Virus record (IMG/VR): IMGVR_UViG_3300049215_000827
Location: 1-40,590 of that record
Strand: one strand, 5' to 3'
DNA length: 40,590 nt
From: a virus
Under the pieces are notes generated by a model. The model had not been told where the DNA came from and made no database searches. It saw nothing but the letters and a program-made list of their open reading frames with translations. Shown here in pieces: positions 8,315 to 15,901 of the stretch (positions are counted from its first letter, which is position 1; each line of letters opens with the position of its first letter). The translations under genes and the position numbers were made by a program.

Positions 8315-9121
8315 TTATATGGGGATTATGGCTACCTGGGGTATCGATCCCACGTTCAGGGCGAACGGGCTCGCGCCCGAGTTGGCCGAGAAGCCGAACG
8401 AGGACGGCGCGCTCCCCGAGTTGAGGATCGCCGCCGTGGAGCCGCCCGGCGTGCCGAGCGCCCATTCGAGGCGCAGCGTGGCGGGGAAGGCCGGGCAGAC
8501 GTAGACGCCCTGGGCGTAGAAGGCCAGCGTCGAGCCCGTACCCAGGGGAGCCGAGACCACCGGGAGCGCGGTCAGGCCGTTCGCCGTGTCCTGCACGCGG
8601 AGGATCGGGGACGCGGTCGCCGTCATCTGGACCTCGCCGGAGAACGTCACGAGGAGCGGCGAGTTCGACGGGTATCCCGTGAGCGTCGCCTGGAGGTTCG
8701 TCGCGTCGACGGCGGAGATCGTGTTCGAGGCCGTCGTGTACGTGCCGCCTCCGCTCCCGGCGAGGTAGACCGCCGCGGCCGCCGCGCCTATGGTCACCGC
8801 GCCGGTCGACGCGGATACGGTGATCCCTGCCCCGGCCGTCAGGGAAGTGACCCCCGAGTTCGTCACCGTTATGGCCCCCGTCGAGCTGGAGAGCGTTATG
8901 CCTGTCCCTGCGGCAAGCGACGTGACGGCTCCCGCCGCGTTCACCGTCACGTTCCCCGTGCCGCCGCTCGGGGATATGGTGACGTTCGTCCCCGCGACGA
9001 TCTTGTCGACCATGGCCGAGCTTCCCGGCGCGTACTTCGCGACGAGCGCGCGGAAGTTCGCCAGCGACGCCGCGTCGAGCTGGGACGGGAAGAAGAACTG
9101 GGGCTGTTCGCTCTGGTTCAT
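8315..9121 (-). CDS. Tail fibre / receptor-binding-type protein
   Basis: 268 residues from ATG 9121. The N-terminal 45 residues are helical (SQLDAASLANFRALVAKYAPG). Short beta repeats of the type A-G-T-G-I-T-L-S-S-S-T-G-A-I-T-V-T-N follow (about 55-120), typical of trimeric phage fibres. A C-terminal globular beta domain is Ser/Gly-rich. The start lies two bases past the TAA of the gene at 9124-9477, so the two are co-translated. Receptor binding is an inference from the repeat type and location. Confidence 0.6.
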   Translation of the reverse strand: MNQSEQPQFFFPSQLDAASLANFRALVAKYAPGSSAMVDKIVAGTNVTISPSGGTGNVTVNAAGAVTSLAAGTGITLSSSTGAITVTNSGVTSLTAGAGITVSASTGAVTIGAAAAAVYLAGSGGGTYTTASNTISAVDATNLQATLTGYPSNSPLLVTFSGEVQMTATASPILRVQDTANGLTALPVVSAPLGTGSTLAFYAQGVYVCPAFPATLRLEWALGTPGGSTAAILNSGSAPSSFGFSANSGASPFALNVGSIPQVAIIPI

Positions 9122-9123
9122 GG

Positions 9124-9477
9124 TTATGGGGCTACGGGAGCGTTGCCGTAGTGCGTTATCAGCCAGTAGCCGATGAGGAAGTTGATGACGTAGAGCGCAC
9201 CGGTCGCGACCCAGAACCACTTGGTCAGGAAGTCGAGCCGGTCGTTCGCCTTCGAAGCCGCCGAATCGGCCTCGCGCATCTGCTCATGCATGTTTGCGCG
9301 GTCGGCTTTGGACGCGATGAGGTCGTGCTCCAGGGCCTCCACGCGGTCGACGAGCTGCACCGAAAGCACGTCCAGCTTCGCGGAGAAGATGTCGAACTTC
9401 GTGTTGAGCGTTATGAGCAGGTCGTGGTCCTGCGTCGTCGCGTTGTTCACCTGTACGGTGGGTACCTGGTCGCTCAT
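9124..9477 (-). CDS. Coiled-coil protein with C-terminal membrane anchor (XhlA-like shape)
   Basis: 117 residues. Residues about 20-85 form a likely coiled coil (LNTKFDIFSAKLDVLSVQLV..., SKADRANMHEQMREADSAAS). Residues about 88-108 are one membrane helix (WFWVATGALYVINFLIGYWL). This layout resembles hemolysin XhlA-type holin helpers and some spanin-like proteins. It lies between fibre genes rather than in the lysis block, so it could instead be a tail-associated membrane factor. The leader before ATG is a run of nine A then C, with no ribosome-binding site. Confidence 0.55.
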   Translation of the reverse strand: MSDQVPTVQVNNATTQDHDLLITLNTKFDIFSAKLDVLSVQLVDRVEALEHDLIASKADRANMHEQMREADSAASKANDRLDFLTKWFWVATGALYVINFLIGYWLITHYGNAPVAP

Positions 9478-9492
9478 GTTTTTTTTTGAAAT

Positions 9493-10245
9493 TTAGTCGC
9501 CCGCGAAGAAGAGCGCGTTGGGCTTCGCCGCAGACGAGGTAGCCGCTGAGGACGCCGCCCTGAACGTGCCCACGACCATCATGTTGGACGAGTTGGCCGT
9601 GTTGCCGAACGTGGAGGAGACGCCTGACTGGGTCGAGGTGACCGTCTGGTCTTCCGCCCCCAGGCTCGACGTGGAGCCGCGCGTGGACGTCGCCTCAAGC
9701 GCGTATCCCGTGCCTGCGGTCGGCGCCGACAGGTTCGCCGTCCCCATGGCCGCGACGATGACCTCATTGGCCTGGACAGTGGAGAATGGCCCCGCCGGGT
9801 AGGGGTTGAGTGCGGTCGTAGTCCCGTTGAACGCGGTCGCGTCGAGGGGAGAGGATGCCGCTATGCCGCCGTACTGCATCCCGACGAAGGCGCGGCCGCC
9901 GACCGACGACGCGAAGTTGCAGCCGACCGTGTCCGAGCCGGAGCCGGACGAAGTCGCGTAGTATCCGCTGATCGCCCCCGCATTGGAGTTCGACGCCAGC
10001 GCGAAGTTCGTGAAGGAGCTCCCGAACGTGTCCGTGACGTTCGTCGGGTTGACGAACGTCGTGCCGTGCGCGCAGAACGCCACGATCAGGTTCCCGCTCA
10101 CGACGCTCGCAAGCGTCGAGGTGATGCTCGACGCCGAGGCGTTGTTGCTCGCGGTGGACGTGCTGACGAGGAGTATGGAAGCCTTCGCCTGCGATGCGGC
10201 GATAAGGAGGACGGCGGCGATTATGGCGACTGCGGTCTTTTTCAT
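9493..10245 (-). CDS. Exported Ser/Thr/Ala-rich beta protein, function unknown
   Basis: 250 residues. A clear Sec signal peptide is present (MKKTAVAIIAAVLLIAASQAKA). The mature protein is beta-rich and low in charge (SGNLIVAFCAHGTTFVNPTN, GGRAFVGMQYGGI), like the jelly-roll-type domains often found in metagenomic phage tail loci. Two Cys may pair. Its ATG abuts the TAG of the giant fibre gene upstream, so it is translated with it. A signal peptide is unexpected for a virion component. Confidence 0.5.
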   Translation of the reverse strand: MKKTAVAIIAAVLLIAASQAKASILLVSTSTASNNASASSITSTLASVVSGNLIVAFCAHGTTFVNPTNVTDTFGSSFTNFALASNSNAGAISGYYATSSGSGSDTVGCNFASSVGGRAFVGMQYGGIAASSPLDATAFNGTTTALNPYPAGPFSTVQANEVIVAAMGTANLSAPTAGTGYALEATSTRGSTSSLGAEDQTVTSTQSGVSSTFGNTANSSNMMVVGTFRAASSAATSSAAKPNALFFAGD

Positions 10246-13200
10246 CTATTGGGCGAAGTTGTTAGGTCCGTACTCTCCGTAGCAGGATAAGGTCGTCGTG
10301 ACGTTCGGCACGAAGCACTGGAAGCTGACCTCGTCCATGGCGTTCGCTCCGGTCGAGAGGGTCGGAGCGGTGGAAGACGCCCACTGGACCCGTCCCGTCC
10401 CGGCGGAAGTCCATGAGACCGTCCTCGATCCCGAGGCGTCCTGCTGAATCCAGAGCGAGTAGGAGCCGCCGGACTGGATGTTGGAGAACGTGAACGTCGT
10501 GGAAGTGCCGAGCGCGATCTCCTGCTTGTTGCCGCTGTTCCAGTTTATGTTCGTGGTCGATGCGGAGGAGGTGGCGTTCTGGAAGACCGGCGTGAAGAAC
10601 TGGCCGCCCGTCACTTCGGAATTGCCGACGACGTGGAGAGTGGAGGACGGGCTCGCCGTGCCGATGCCGACGCCGGTATTCGTCACGGTCTCCATAAGAG
10701 TGCCGCTCGCGTCGAGGCCGAGGGTTCCGGTGGAAACGCGGGTGAGGCCGGTCCCCGTGTCGCTGGCGAACGAGAAGCCCGGAGTCGTCCCGTTGACCGC
10801 GCCGGAGGATACGAGCGCCCTCCCCGCGTTGGAGTTGCCGAGGTTGTTGTTGAGGCCGATCTCCGCGCCCGAATCGGAAGTCAGGGAGTTGAGCGTGATC
10901 ACTCCGGTAGTACCGTCCATCGTTATCTGGTGGCTCGCGGTATTGTCCGGCGCGATCACGAGGGCCTTGGCGGGCGTCGAAGTGCCGATGCCGACGTTGC
11001 CGCTGCTCGCGACGACGAGGGCGTAGGTGCTCGTAATGCCAGGATTATAGACTGTCAATGCAGGCGTCGAGGTTGAGCCGACGACGTAGAGCGTCCCGTT
11101 AGCGGTGCTCGTGCCGACGGACAGGTTCCCGGCGAAGTAGTTGTTCGATCCCGCCTGCTGCTGCTGGAAGGTTCCCCCGGTTCCCACGAGCGAATGGGTG
11201 TAGAGCGTCCCGATTTCCGTGGACACGTCGCCTGAGAAGCTTACCTTACCCGTCGAAGTGCTTATCGAAACCGTGGACGTACCGGAAAGCTGGCCGGTCG
11301 CGCTGTTCCAGTAGGGGAACTGGTACTGCGTCACGGCAGACGACGTCGTAACGGTGCCGATGCCCAACGCGACGCCGTTCGAGCTGACTGTCCCCGTCGC
11401 ATTGAGGTTCCCCTGGAGGTCGAGCGACCCGCTCACGCCGGCGATCCCCAGCGTCCAGTTGCCGGACTGGTCCACCGTCGAGACGTCGTTGTTGCCGTTC
11501 CGGGTGTGCTCGATATTGCCCGAATCGATGTAGGTCAGCGACGGGTAGCTGTTGTCGGCGTCCTCGACGCAGGTTGCCCCCACTGCGTTCGTGTACGCCT
11601 GGTTGTTCACGATGTTCGTGAGCGCACCCTGCGAAGCCTGCGTCTGGCAGACCTGCTCGGTCTCCGCGCCGTTGTTGAGGCTGTGGTCTGAGAACGTGGT
11701 GACCGTGGCTCCCCCGTAGTTGTCGATGTGGTTCCCGGCCGCGTAGAGGTTCACGCCGTGCTTCACGATCGTCTGGAAGCCGAACGACGAGGACGCCGCC
11801 GTGGGGTCGTTCGCGAACTCGTTCCCGATCACGTCGAGCATGTTCGACTGCGAGGAAGTCGCGTAGATGGGGACGTACGCCGGGGTCGTCCGCCATGACG
11901 GGTTCTCGATGTGGTTGTTGCAGACGACGAGCAGGCCGTTCGAGGTGCCGTCGTATATCTGCGCGTCGTCGATGGAGTTGAAGCAGAGGAAGGTGCTCGC
12001 GGCCGCGCCGTTCGAGAGGTAGATGTCCTTGGTGCTGGTGTTGTTCGCCGGGTCGGTGTAGCTTCCGTCGTTGAAGTCGTTGCGCTCGCCTGAGTTGTTG
12101 GCTACGTCGAACTGGAGCAGGTCTCCCGTCATGCCGCCGCCGTTCCCGCCCGAGTCCGCGCCCGTGAAGTCGTCGAGGTAGGCGTTCGCGCCCACTTCGA
12201 GGTTCCGTCCGAAGCCGTTCACGTTGTAGTCGACGTTGACTCCCACTGCCCCTGCGTTGGTCGTGGTGGCGGTGGACGTCGCGCTGACCAGGGAATACGT
12301 GCCGCCGTAGTAGATGCCCGTGCTGGTCGCCGTGTTCGCGTTGCCTGCCGCGATGAGCGCCGCGTGCCCGCGCATGTCGCACTGGCTGTCGTCGCTCGTC
12401 TGCGTGTGGCCTATGGGGTTCCCGAAGTCGAAGTTGAGGGCGATGTTCTCGCCGGAGGGGAGCCAGCCGTCGGCGTTGTCGTTCCCCGTGCCCGTGTACT
12501 GGAGGATCGTGTTCGCCGCGCAGTTCAGCTCGACCTGGTCGCCGTTGATGTTGAACGAGAGCAGCCCAGTCCAGGTTGACGTGACGTCGTTCGTGACCCA
12601 TATCGTGCCGCCGCCGAGGGGAGCCATGGAGGCGTAGATCGCGTAGACGCAGCCCTGGAAGGTGGTGGCGGTGGATGAGCCTGCGCAGCCGGCGGTGGCG
12701 AAGTTCGCCGGGACGTACTGGATGTTGTTGAAATCGGTTATGACCGAAGTCGTGGTCGCGTTGCCGGAGATCGAGGACGTGCCGTTTCCGCCTACGGAAA
12801 GGACGTCGGTCGAGCTCGCGAACGTAAGGTTGGCGTAGCCCTTGAGCGTGCCTGCCGCGCCGTACACGGGGATGTAGGTCGAGGTCCCGTTCCCGGTCAG
12901 GCCGCCGAAGTTGTTCGTCGAGGTCGTGATATACCCGGCCGGGTTCGATATCAGGTAGTAGGTATTCGATGCAGTGCTGGTGGTTACATAAGAGGAGGAT
13001 GAGAAAGTCAAAACGGCCGAAGCAGTCGTCGTGGCAACGGATATGGACGAGTTCGCGGAACTGACGCCGTAGGACGCGATCCCCGTGGAGGTCACGTATC
13101 CGCTGTTGTTCGTCCACTGGCTTATGTTCGGGGAGGCGAAATTGGCGGTCGTGAGGCCGGTGCTCGTGCTTATGTATCCGGGGTTGACGAAAAGGATGGT

Positions 13201-13695
13201 ACCCGTGGGCGACACGTTTATGTCCGTTCCTGACGTGTACTGAAGCAGGTTCAGGAAAATGCCCATGCTCGACGTCGTTATGGACGACTGCGACGACGTC
13301 CCGACTACCGAGAACGTGACGGTGCCCGGAAGTCCGTTCACCGAGGTGACTGCCGTGCTGGACGTGAGGTAGGGGACGTCGTTGGTGAACTGGCCTACGT
13401 TGTCGCTCGCGAAGCTGGAGGACGCGAGCCCGCTGATCGCCGACGAGGCGACCCTCTCGCTGCCGTACGAGGTCATGAGCGCGTTCACCTGGTAGTCGAG
13501 GGAGGAGGTCGCGGAGGAGGACGTCACGCCGATCTTGCTTTCGAGCGCGTTCGCCCACGCGGACGAGACGCACGCCCCGGTCGTGTATGCGTCGAGCGCG
13601 CCGGGGAACGTCGTGCTGCATGATATGGCGCTCGCCGCAGGCGGGGCGGCAAGGAGAGCCGCGAGCGCCGCTGTGCCGATGAGGATTCTCTTCAC
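10246..13695 (-). CDS. Giant tail fibre/spike with pectate-lyase-like beta-helix and signal peptide
   Basis: 1149 residues, GTG start at 13695. Residues 1-23 look like a Sec signal peptide (MKRILIGTAALAALLAAPPAASA). Residues about 30-330 hold many Ser/Thr fibre repeats. About 335-720 resembles a right-handed parallel beta-helix of the pectate-lyase superfamily (FATAGCAGSSTATTFQGCVY, then G-G-G-T-I-W-V). About 760-1040 carries fibre repeats with V-G-I-G-T-S-T-P and V-G-I-G-T-A-S-P, motifs typical of trimeric phage fibres. A Ser/Thr-rich beta tip ends the protein. Pectate-lyase-like spikes often degrade capsule or O-antigen, but no catalytic residues were identified here. The GTG overlaps the preceding stop (GTGA). 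Confidence 0.65.
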   Translation of the reverse strand: MKRILIGTAALAALLAAPPAASAISCSTTFPGALDAYTTGACVSSAWANALESKIGVTSSSATSSLDYQVNALMTSYGSERVASSAISGLASSSFASDNVGQFTNDVPYLTSSTAVTSVNGLPGTVTFSVVGTSSQSSITTSSMGIFLNLLQYTSGTDINVSPTGTILFVNPGYISTSTGLTTANFASPNISQWTNNSGYVTSTGIASYGVSSANSSISVATTTASAVLTFSSSSYVTTSTASNTYYLISNPAGYITTSTNNFGGLTGNGTSTYIPVYGAAGTLKGYANLTFASSTDVLSVGGNGTSSISGNATTTSVITDFNNIQYVPANFATAGCAGSSTATTFQGCVYAIYASMAPLGGGTIWVTNDVTSTWTGLLSFNINGDQVELNCAANTILQYTGTGNDNADGWLPSGENIALNFDFGNPIGHTQTSDDSQCDMRGHAALIAAGNANTATSTGIYYGGTYSLVSATSTATTTNAGAVGVNVDYNVNGFGRNLEVGANAYLDDFTGADSGGNGGGMTGDLLQFDVANNSGERNDFNDGSYTDPANNTSTKDIYLSNGAAASTFLCFNSIDDAQIYDGTSNGLLVVCNNHIENPSWRTTPAYVPIYATSSQSNMLDVIGNEFANDPTAASSSFGFQTIVKHGVNLYAAGNHIDNYGGATVTTFSDHSLNNGAETEQVCQTQASQGALTNIVNNQAYTNAVGATCVEDADNSYPSLTYIDSGNIEHTRNGNNDVSTVDQSGNWTLGIAGVSGSLDLQGNLNATGTVSSNGVALGIGTVTTSSAVTQYQFPYWNSATGQLSGTSTVSISTSTGKVSFSGDVSTEIGTLYTHSLVGTGGTFQQQQAGSNNYFAGNLSVGTSTANGTLYVVGSTSTPALTVYNPGITSTYALVVASSGNVGIGTSTPAKALVIAPDNTASHQITMDGTTGVITLNSLTSDSGAEIGLNNNLGNSNAGRALVSSGAVNGTTPGFSFASDTGTGLTRVSTGTLGLDASGTLMETVTNTGVGIGTASPSSTLHVVGNSEVTGGQFFTPVFQNATSSASTTNINWNSGNKQEIALGTSTTFTFSNIQSGGSYSLWIQQDASGSRTVSWTSAGTGRVQWASSTAPTLSTGANAMDEVSFQCFVPNVTTTLSCYGEYGPNNFAQ

Positions 13696-13856
13696 GATTT
13701 TGATAGGTAGGCGGGCGTGACTGCCGCTGACTTCGCGGCGAGCGCGGACTCGTTCGGGCCGAAGGCGGCGACGCCGAACTCGGCCTCGTCGAACTCCGCG
13801 GGCGCTCCGCCCGGCACGATCTCCGCCGATTTCGGCTGGTAGGTTGGGTTGACCAT
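13692..13856 (-). CDS. Small phage protein of unknown function
   Basis: 54 residues from ATG 13856. A longer reading up to 14012 merely shadows the next gene. The protein is acidic in the middle (EFDEAEFGVAAFGPNESALA) and ends in a Lys-Ser tail. No domain is recognised. Its stop overlaps the GTG of the giant fibre by four bases, and it follows the connector-type gene by 11 bases. It could be a small head-tail or fibre accessory protein. Confidence 0.55.
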   Translation of the reverse strand: MVNPTYQPKSAEIVPGGAPAEFDEAEFGVAAFGPNESALAAKSAAVTPAYLSKS

Positions 13857-13867
13857 TCTTGTTTGGA

Positions 13868-14656
13868 TTACGTGTAGTCCTGCTGGATAGGGGAGAGGAA
13901 ACTGACCATGTCCTGGTCCTTCATGGGGACGTACTCGCGGAGCCTGCGCTCGTAGTCCTCCACCATCGGGAGGAGCTGCATGGCCTGGCCGGGCGAGTTG
14001 ATCGAGCACCACTCGTAGCTCGCGCCTATCGGTACCATGGGCTGGAAGGGAGCGTCGATCCCCAGCGTCTTCGCGGTGTCCGTCGAGACGAACTCCGACG
14101 GCTCGCGGGTGAACTCGACGCGCATCTGGGCGCCCGCGGCGACCTGCGGGGCAGTGGCCATGGGGTAGAGGAAGATGGAGCTTGCCCTCATGTCGAAGAA
14201 CGGATTGGTGATGTCGGAGAAATCCGCGGCGTCGGTCTGGAGGTCGTTGCCGAACCCCATGTTGCTGGAGTCCGTGAACGAGCCGGAGTCGAAGGCCTGC
14301 GCCTCGTACCAGTTGGTGCCGTCGTAGGTCACGTCCACGCGCTTCACCTTCAGGAACTTCACCGCCGCCCCTATCGAGTAGTCGCGCTGGGCGGCCACGA
14401 GCGGCCAGGTCGCTATCGGGTAGTTGGCGTAGGTCGGCGTGCTCCCGTCGGTCGTGCCGATGTCGTCCCAGTCCCAGTCGGTCGATGCCGCGAGCACCAT
14501 CGTGACGACCTTCTGGTACCAGGAATTGACTATCCCCGTGAACTGCTTGAGAAGGGTCGCGTTGCCGGATATGCCTCCGTCGCCGAGGCCGGTCAGCACC
14601 TCGCAGCGCTGGATGATGCCGGCCTTTCCCGAAGTGTCGCTGAATGGGATTGCCAT
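13868..14656 (-). CDS. Probable head-to-tail connector / tail-tube-type structural protein
   Basis: 262 residues. It begins with MAIPFSDTSGKAGIIQRCE, a helical start seen in connector-like proteins of metagenomic podoviruses. A mixed alpha/beta body follows with W-Y-Q-K-V-V, a W-D-W-D-D segment near 62-66, and a C-terminal helix (MVEDYERRLREYVP). No catalytic motifs are present. It lies between the capsid-side genes and the fibres, which is where neck or tail-tube genes lie. Function rests on context and general shape. Confidence 0.5.
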   Translation of the reverse strand: MAIPFSDTSGKAGIIQRCEVLTGLGDGGISGNATLLKQFTGIVNSWYQKVVTMVLAASTDWDWDDIGTTDGSTPTYANYPIATWPLVAAQRDYSIGAAVKFLKVKRVDVTYDGTNWYEAQAFDSGSFTDSSNMGFGNDLQTDAADFSDITNPFFDMRASSIFLYPMATAPQVAAGAQMRVEFTREPSEFVSTDTAKTLGIDAPFQPMVPIGASYEWCSINSPGQAMQLLPMVEDYERRLREYVPMKDQDMVSFLSPIQQDYT

Positions 14657-14660
14657 GCCC

Positions 14661-15359
14661 TCACTGTGCGTCCCCCGTATGACCCGTCAAGCCCGCGGTC
14701 TTGTTGAAGTGGCGCTCCTCCCAGTCGGGAGGCCTGCCGCCGCAGGAGTCCTGCGAATAGCCGATGCAGCGGTTGCCGCGGTCGATGAGTATCCTTGCCC
14801 CCCTGGCCTCGGCCTGCCTTGCGGCATGCTGGTTCTCGCCGCCGTAGTGCGTGTCCATGGACTCGTCGAAGCGGGGCATCATCGCCCTGGGGCACATCGC
14901 CCAGTTCAGCTCCCAGTGGGTGTGGTTGCCGGGGCTGATCTCGCCGTCGCCGAGCGCCCTCTCGTCCGTCTCCGATATCCCCTCGAGGCCGTCCTTGGCC
15001 TTGTGCCCTACGCCGGTCACAAGCGCATCCGGGAACATGAGATAGTCGTCCCAGAACCTCTGGAGGCCGTTGGCGGGTATCCATATGAAGTCCTGGAGGA
15101 AGACAAGAAGCTCGCCCTGCGCCCTGTCGAGGCAGTCGTTGTATGCCTTGTTCAGGTTCCATGCGTCGGCCCCTGATTTCTGTCGAGGGACGAAAACAGT
15201 CCATCCGTCGTAGGGATGGCTTTCGTATCTGGGGCCGTCGGCCGCCACGACTACCTCGAAGTCTCGGAACGTCTGCCGCCTCATGTCATCCGATAGGACA
15301 GGGAGCCAGCCGATGCGGTTCGTGACGGTTATGACAGATATTTTCGGTGATCCGGCCAT
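14661..15359 (-). CDS. Family 2-type glycosyltransferase (GT-A)
   Basis: 232 residues. The start M-A-G-S-P-K-I-S-V-I-T-V-T-N-R is the usual GT2 first strand. The Q-T-F-R-D-F-E-V-V-V-A-A-D-G segment holds the nucleotide-binding region, and G-E-L-L-V-F-L-Q-D-F is the DxD-equivalent site, here with a single Asp. The enzyme would transfer a sugar from a nucleotide donor to a glycan or protein. Its start overlaps the end of the next glycosyltransferase gene by 31 bases. The position between capsid and fibre genes suggests virion or host-surface modification. Confidence 0.75.
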   Translation of the reverse strand: MAGSPKISVITVTNRIGWLPVLSDDMRRQTFRDFEVVVAADGPRYESHPYDGWTVFVPRQKSGADAWNLNKAYNDCLDRAQGELLVFLQDFIWIPANGLQRFWDDYLMFPDALVTGVGHKAKDGLEGISETDERALGDGEISPGNHTHWELNWAMCPRAMMPRFDESMDTHYGGENQHAARQAEARGARILIDRGNRCIGYSQDSCGGRPPDWEERHFNKTAGLTGHTGDAQ

Positions 15360-15901
15360 TTTCCCAGGAATAGGTCAAGGTTTTTTCGGAAGCTGGCGAC
15401 CCTGTCCTCCTCCATGAAGTAGGCGCTTATCGTCCGGGACTCCAGGTGGCTCGCGCGGATCGGTATTGCTTCCGTTGCGTAGCCCGCGTTCCTCACCCGC
15501 AGCAGGAAGTCGTTGTCGCCGTAGCCCAGGCCGCCGTCGTACGCCTCGTCCCATGGCACTGCGTCCAGGATCTCCCTCGGCATGCAGAGGCACGAAGCCT
15601 CAAGCTCAGGCTCGCCCGTGAGGTGGAACTCCGTCCACTTCCACGACGTGACGGTGCCGGGCTTGGCCAGCCTCTCCAGCCACTCGGGGTCGTCCACCAT
15701 GAAGTCGTTGCAGAGGAAGACTATGTAGTCCCCCTTCGCTTCCCTCGCGGCGCGGTTGAAGGCGCGGACGCCGCCCTTCTCGGACGCCTCGATCAGCTCG
15801 AAGTCACGCGAGTTCGCCCACACCCTCCCCCTGCACTCCGCCGTCATCTCCGCGAGGAGGCCCTGCGGGTCGTAGTTCATCAGTATCACGCTGTATCTCA
15901 T
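15329..15901 (-). CDS. Family 2-type glycosyltransferase (GT-A)
   Basis: 190 residues. It begins with a short strand M-R-Y-S-V-I-L-M-N-Y. The S-E-K-G-G-V-R-A-F-N-R-A segment is the typical GT2 helix, and G-D-Y-I-V-F-L-C-N-D-F is the donor/metal site (N-D in place of D-D). Later, G-G-L-G-Y-G-D-N-D-F resembles the E/D-D acceptor-site motif. It is short for the family, so it may be a minimal catalytic domain. It overlaps its neighbours on both sides, so the three transferases form one translational unit. Confidence 0.75.
   Translation of the reverse strand: MRYSVILMNYDPQGLLAEMTAECRGRVWANSRDFELIEASEKGGVRAFNRAAREAKGDYIVFLCNDFMVDDPEWLERLAKPGTVTSWKWTEFHLTGEPELEASCLCMPREILDAVPWDEAYDGGLGYGDNDFLLRVRNAGYATEAIPIRASHLESRTISAYFMEEDRVASFRKNLDLFLGKWPDHRKYLS

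Noticed and set aside
7134-8504. 456-codon plus-strand open frame
   Set aside because: Fully antisense to the tail protein at 6594-8312, with shadow composition.
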